From: DATFEN01 sp035691285
GTDB lineage: Bacteria; Acidobacteriota; Vicinamibacteria; Fen-336
Reading direction: 5' to 3'
Length of the DNA: 6,433 nucleotides
Assembly: GCA_035691285.1 (NCBI GenBank)
Contig: DASSJI010000011.1
Coordinates: 1-6,433, forward strand
The translations under genes and the position numbers were made by a program. How positions within the stretch are numbered: position 1 is the first letter of the stretch; each line of letters begins with the position of its first letter. Below are positions 5,815 to 6,433 of the stretch, piece by piece. The notes below the pieces were generated by a model, which was not told where the DNA came from, made no database searches, and was given only the letters and a program-made list of their open reading frames with translations.

Positions 5815-6306
5815 TCACCCGGCGCGCCGCCGCAGCACGTCCCCCACCAGGTAGAGGCTCCCCGCCACGACGACCGGCGCGCCCGGCGGGGCGAGGCGCG
5901 CGGCGAGGCGCAGGGCCCTGGGGATGCTCGGCTCGAGGCGCGCCCCGCGGGCGACCCGGCCGGCTGCGCGCTTGATCGCCTGGGGCGGCGCGGCCCGGTC
6001 GCCGGGAGCCTTCGTCAGCACGACGGCGCGGGCCAGCGGGAAGAGCGCGCGCGCCATCGTGCCGCCCTTCTTGTCGCCCATCACGCCGAACACCAGGACG
6101 AACGGCCGGTGGCCCGCGAGGTAGGCCGCCAGGGCGCGGGCGCCGGCGGGGTTGTGGGCGCCGTCGAGGAGCAGCGGCGGCGCGCCCGCCCGCGCGGGCG
6201 CCAGCCACTGGAGGCGGCCCGGCCATCGGGCTGAGGCGAAGGCCTTGGGGATGCGGGTTGGGTCCACGCGCAGGCCGGCGGCGCGAGCCTCGTCCAGCAC
6301 GCGCAG
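5815..6306 (-). CDS. folC: Folylpolyglutamate/dihydrofolate synthase, C-terminal part only
   Basis: FolC joins glutamate to dihydropteroate and to reduced folates with ATP in the cytoplasm (folate synthesis and retention). Only the C-terminal 160 residues or so are present, the glutamate-ligase domain of the Mur-ligase family. Clear marks are WPGRLQWL followed by LLLDGAHNPAGARALA (DGAHN encoded at 6151-6165), FGVMGDKKG, and the end motif VVVAGSLYLVGDVLRRR. The stop codon is at 5815-5817. The N-terminal part with the ATP-binding P-loop should continue to higher coordinates, but the sequence from 6307 onward is a copy of toxin-gene DNA. In the folC frame that DNA stays open for about a dozen codons and then meets a stop at 6340-6342. 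The GTG at 6298-6300 is therefore not a real start. It is convergent with the toxin gene and probably belongs to a housekeeping transcription unit from the right. Confidence 0.88.
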   Translation of the reverse strand: MRVLDEARAAGLRVDPTRIPKAFASARWPGRLQWLAPARAGAPPLLLDGAHNPAGARALAAYLAGHRPFVLVFGVMGDKKGGTMARALFPLARAVVLTKAPGDRAAPPQAIKRAAGRVARGARLEPSIPRALRLAARLAPPGAPVVVAGSLYLVGDVLRRRAG

Positions 6307-6433
6307 GGCGACGGCGGAGCAGCGCCAAAGGCGCGAGGCCTACGTGGAGAAGCTCCTGGACGCGCTCCCGGTGCTGCCGTTCAACCTTGTCGTGGCGCGC
6401 ACCCATTCCTCGCTTGGGGCGGAACTGGCGAAG
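6307..6433 (+). repeat. 127-bp exact direct repeat, copy 2 (window end; toxin-gene fragment)
   Basis: This is an exact copy of 5540-5666. Read on the plus strand it encodes residues 50-91 of the PIN toxin (starting ATAEQRQRREAYVEK), without start, stop or the catalytic residues D6, E41, D100 and D118. It interrupts the folC frame and runs to the last base of the window. It is most simply an assembly overlap, not a second gene. Confidence 0.95.

Noticed and set aside
5791..5819. GGTGAG and CTCACC inverted repeat between the toxin and folC stops
   Set aside because: A 6-bp stem with a 17-base loop and no T-run is too weak to call a terminator.
5573..6406. Long minus-strand open frame (277 codons) crossing folC and the toxin gene
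   Set aside because: It is in a different frame from folC, is Arg/Pro/Gly-rich, and gains its start only from the duplicated 127 bases at the window end.
1..6433. tRNA, rRNA, CRISPR, riboswitch, insertion sequence or phage attachment site
   Set aside because: No clover-leaf, repeat-spacer pattern, transposase motif or terminal inverted repeat was seen; the only long repeat is the 127-bp one at the window end.

Overview
The window reads as a chromosomal piece from a high-GC, probably uncultivated bacterium. Coding strands use G/C-ending codons heavily, genes are tightly packed, and start codons include GTG and leader-poor ATG. Hand counts of two 60-base lines give about 58% GC at 61-120 and 90% at 4021-4080, so composition is uneven, with the left end clearly less GC-rich. 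The sequence alone does not fix the phylum. Soil or groundwater lineages of the Rokubacteria/Methylomirabilota type would fit, but so would others. The right end behaves like a contig end of a short-read assembly.

Left part (2-2623, + strand): the 3' portion of a protein-arginine-methyltransferase-like protein with a PqqD-like C-terminal tail, then a complete ABC exporter half-transporter (membrane domain fused to ATPase). They are 63 bp apart on one strand and probably co-transcribed. Together with the NTP_transf_5-type nucleotidyltransferase further right (3937-5100), they resemble accessory genes of peptide-modification (RiPP-like) loci. The core of any such locus would lie to the left, outside the window, and no precursor peptide is seen here.

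Middle part (2637-3887, - strand): three small genes convergent to the exporter. Read in their own direction they are a ribbon-helix-helix-type small protein, an 81-residue uncharacterised protein coupled to it (TGAgcGTG), and a stand-alone nucleotidyltransferase-fold protein with a DxD motif. The first two look like a possible undescribed toxin-antitoxin-like or regulatory pair. A compact divergent promoter region (3888-3936) separates this block from the NTP_transf_5 gene.

Right part (5121-5795, + strand): a type II toxin-antitoxin operon with a Phd/YefM-type antitoxin and a PIN-domain (VapC-type) toxin. The genes overlap by 13 bp and are preceded by an imperfect palindrome covering the -10 box and start codon. 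Convergent to it is the C-terminal part of folC (folylpolyglutamate/dihydrofolate synthase).

The last 127 bases of the window (6307-6433) are an exact copy of 5540-5666 inside the toxin gene. They abruptly replace the expected upstream part of folC. The length, the position at the sequence end and the broken folC frame together suggest an assembly-graph artefact, with a real tandem duplication of a 767-bp unit as the alternative. I saw no tRNA, rRNA, CRISPR array or insertion sequence, and no stretch over 300 bp lacks a gene.
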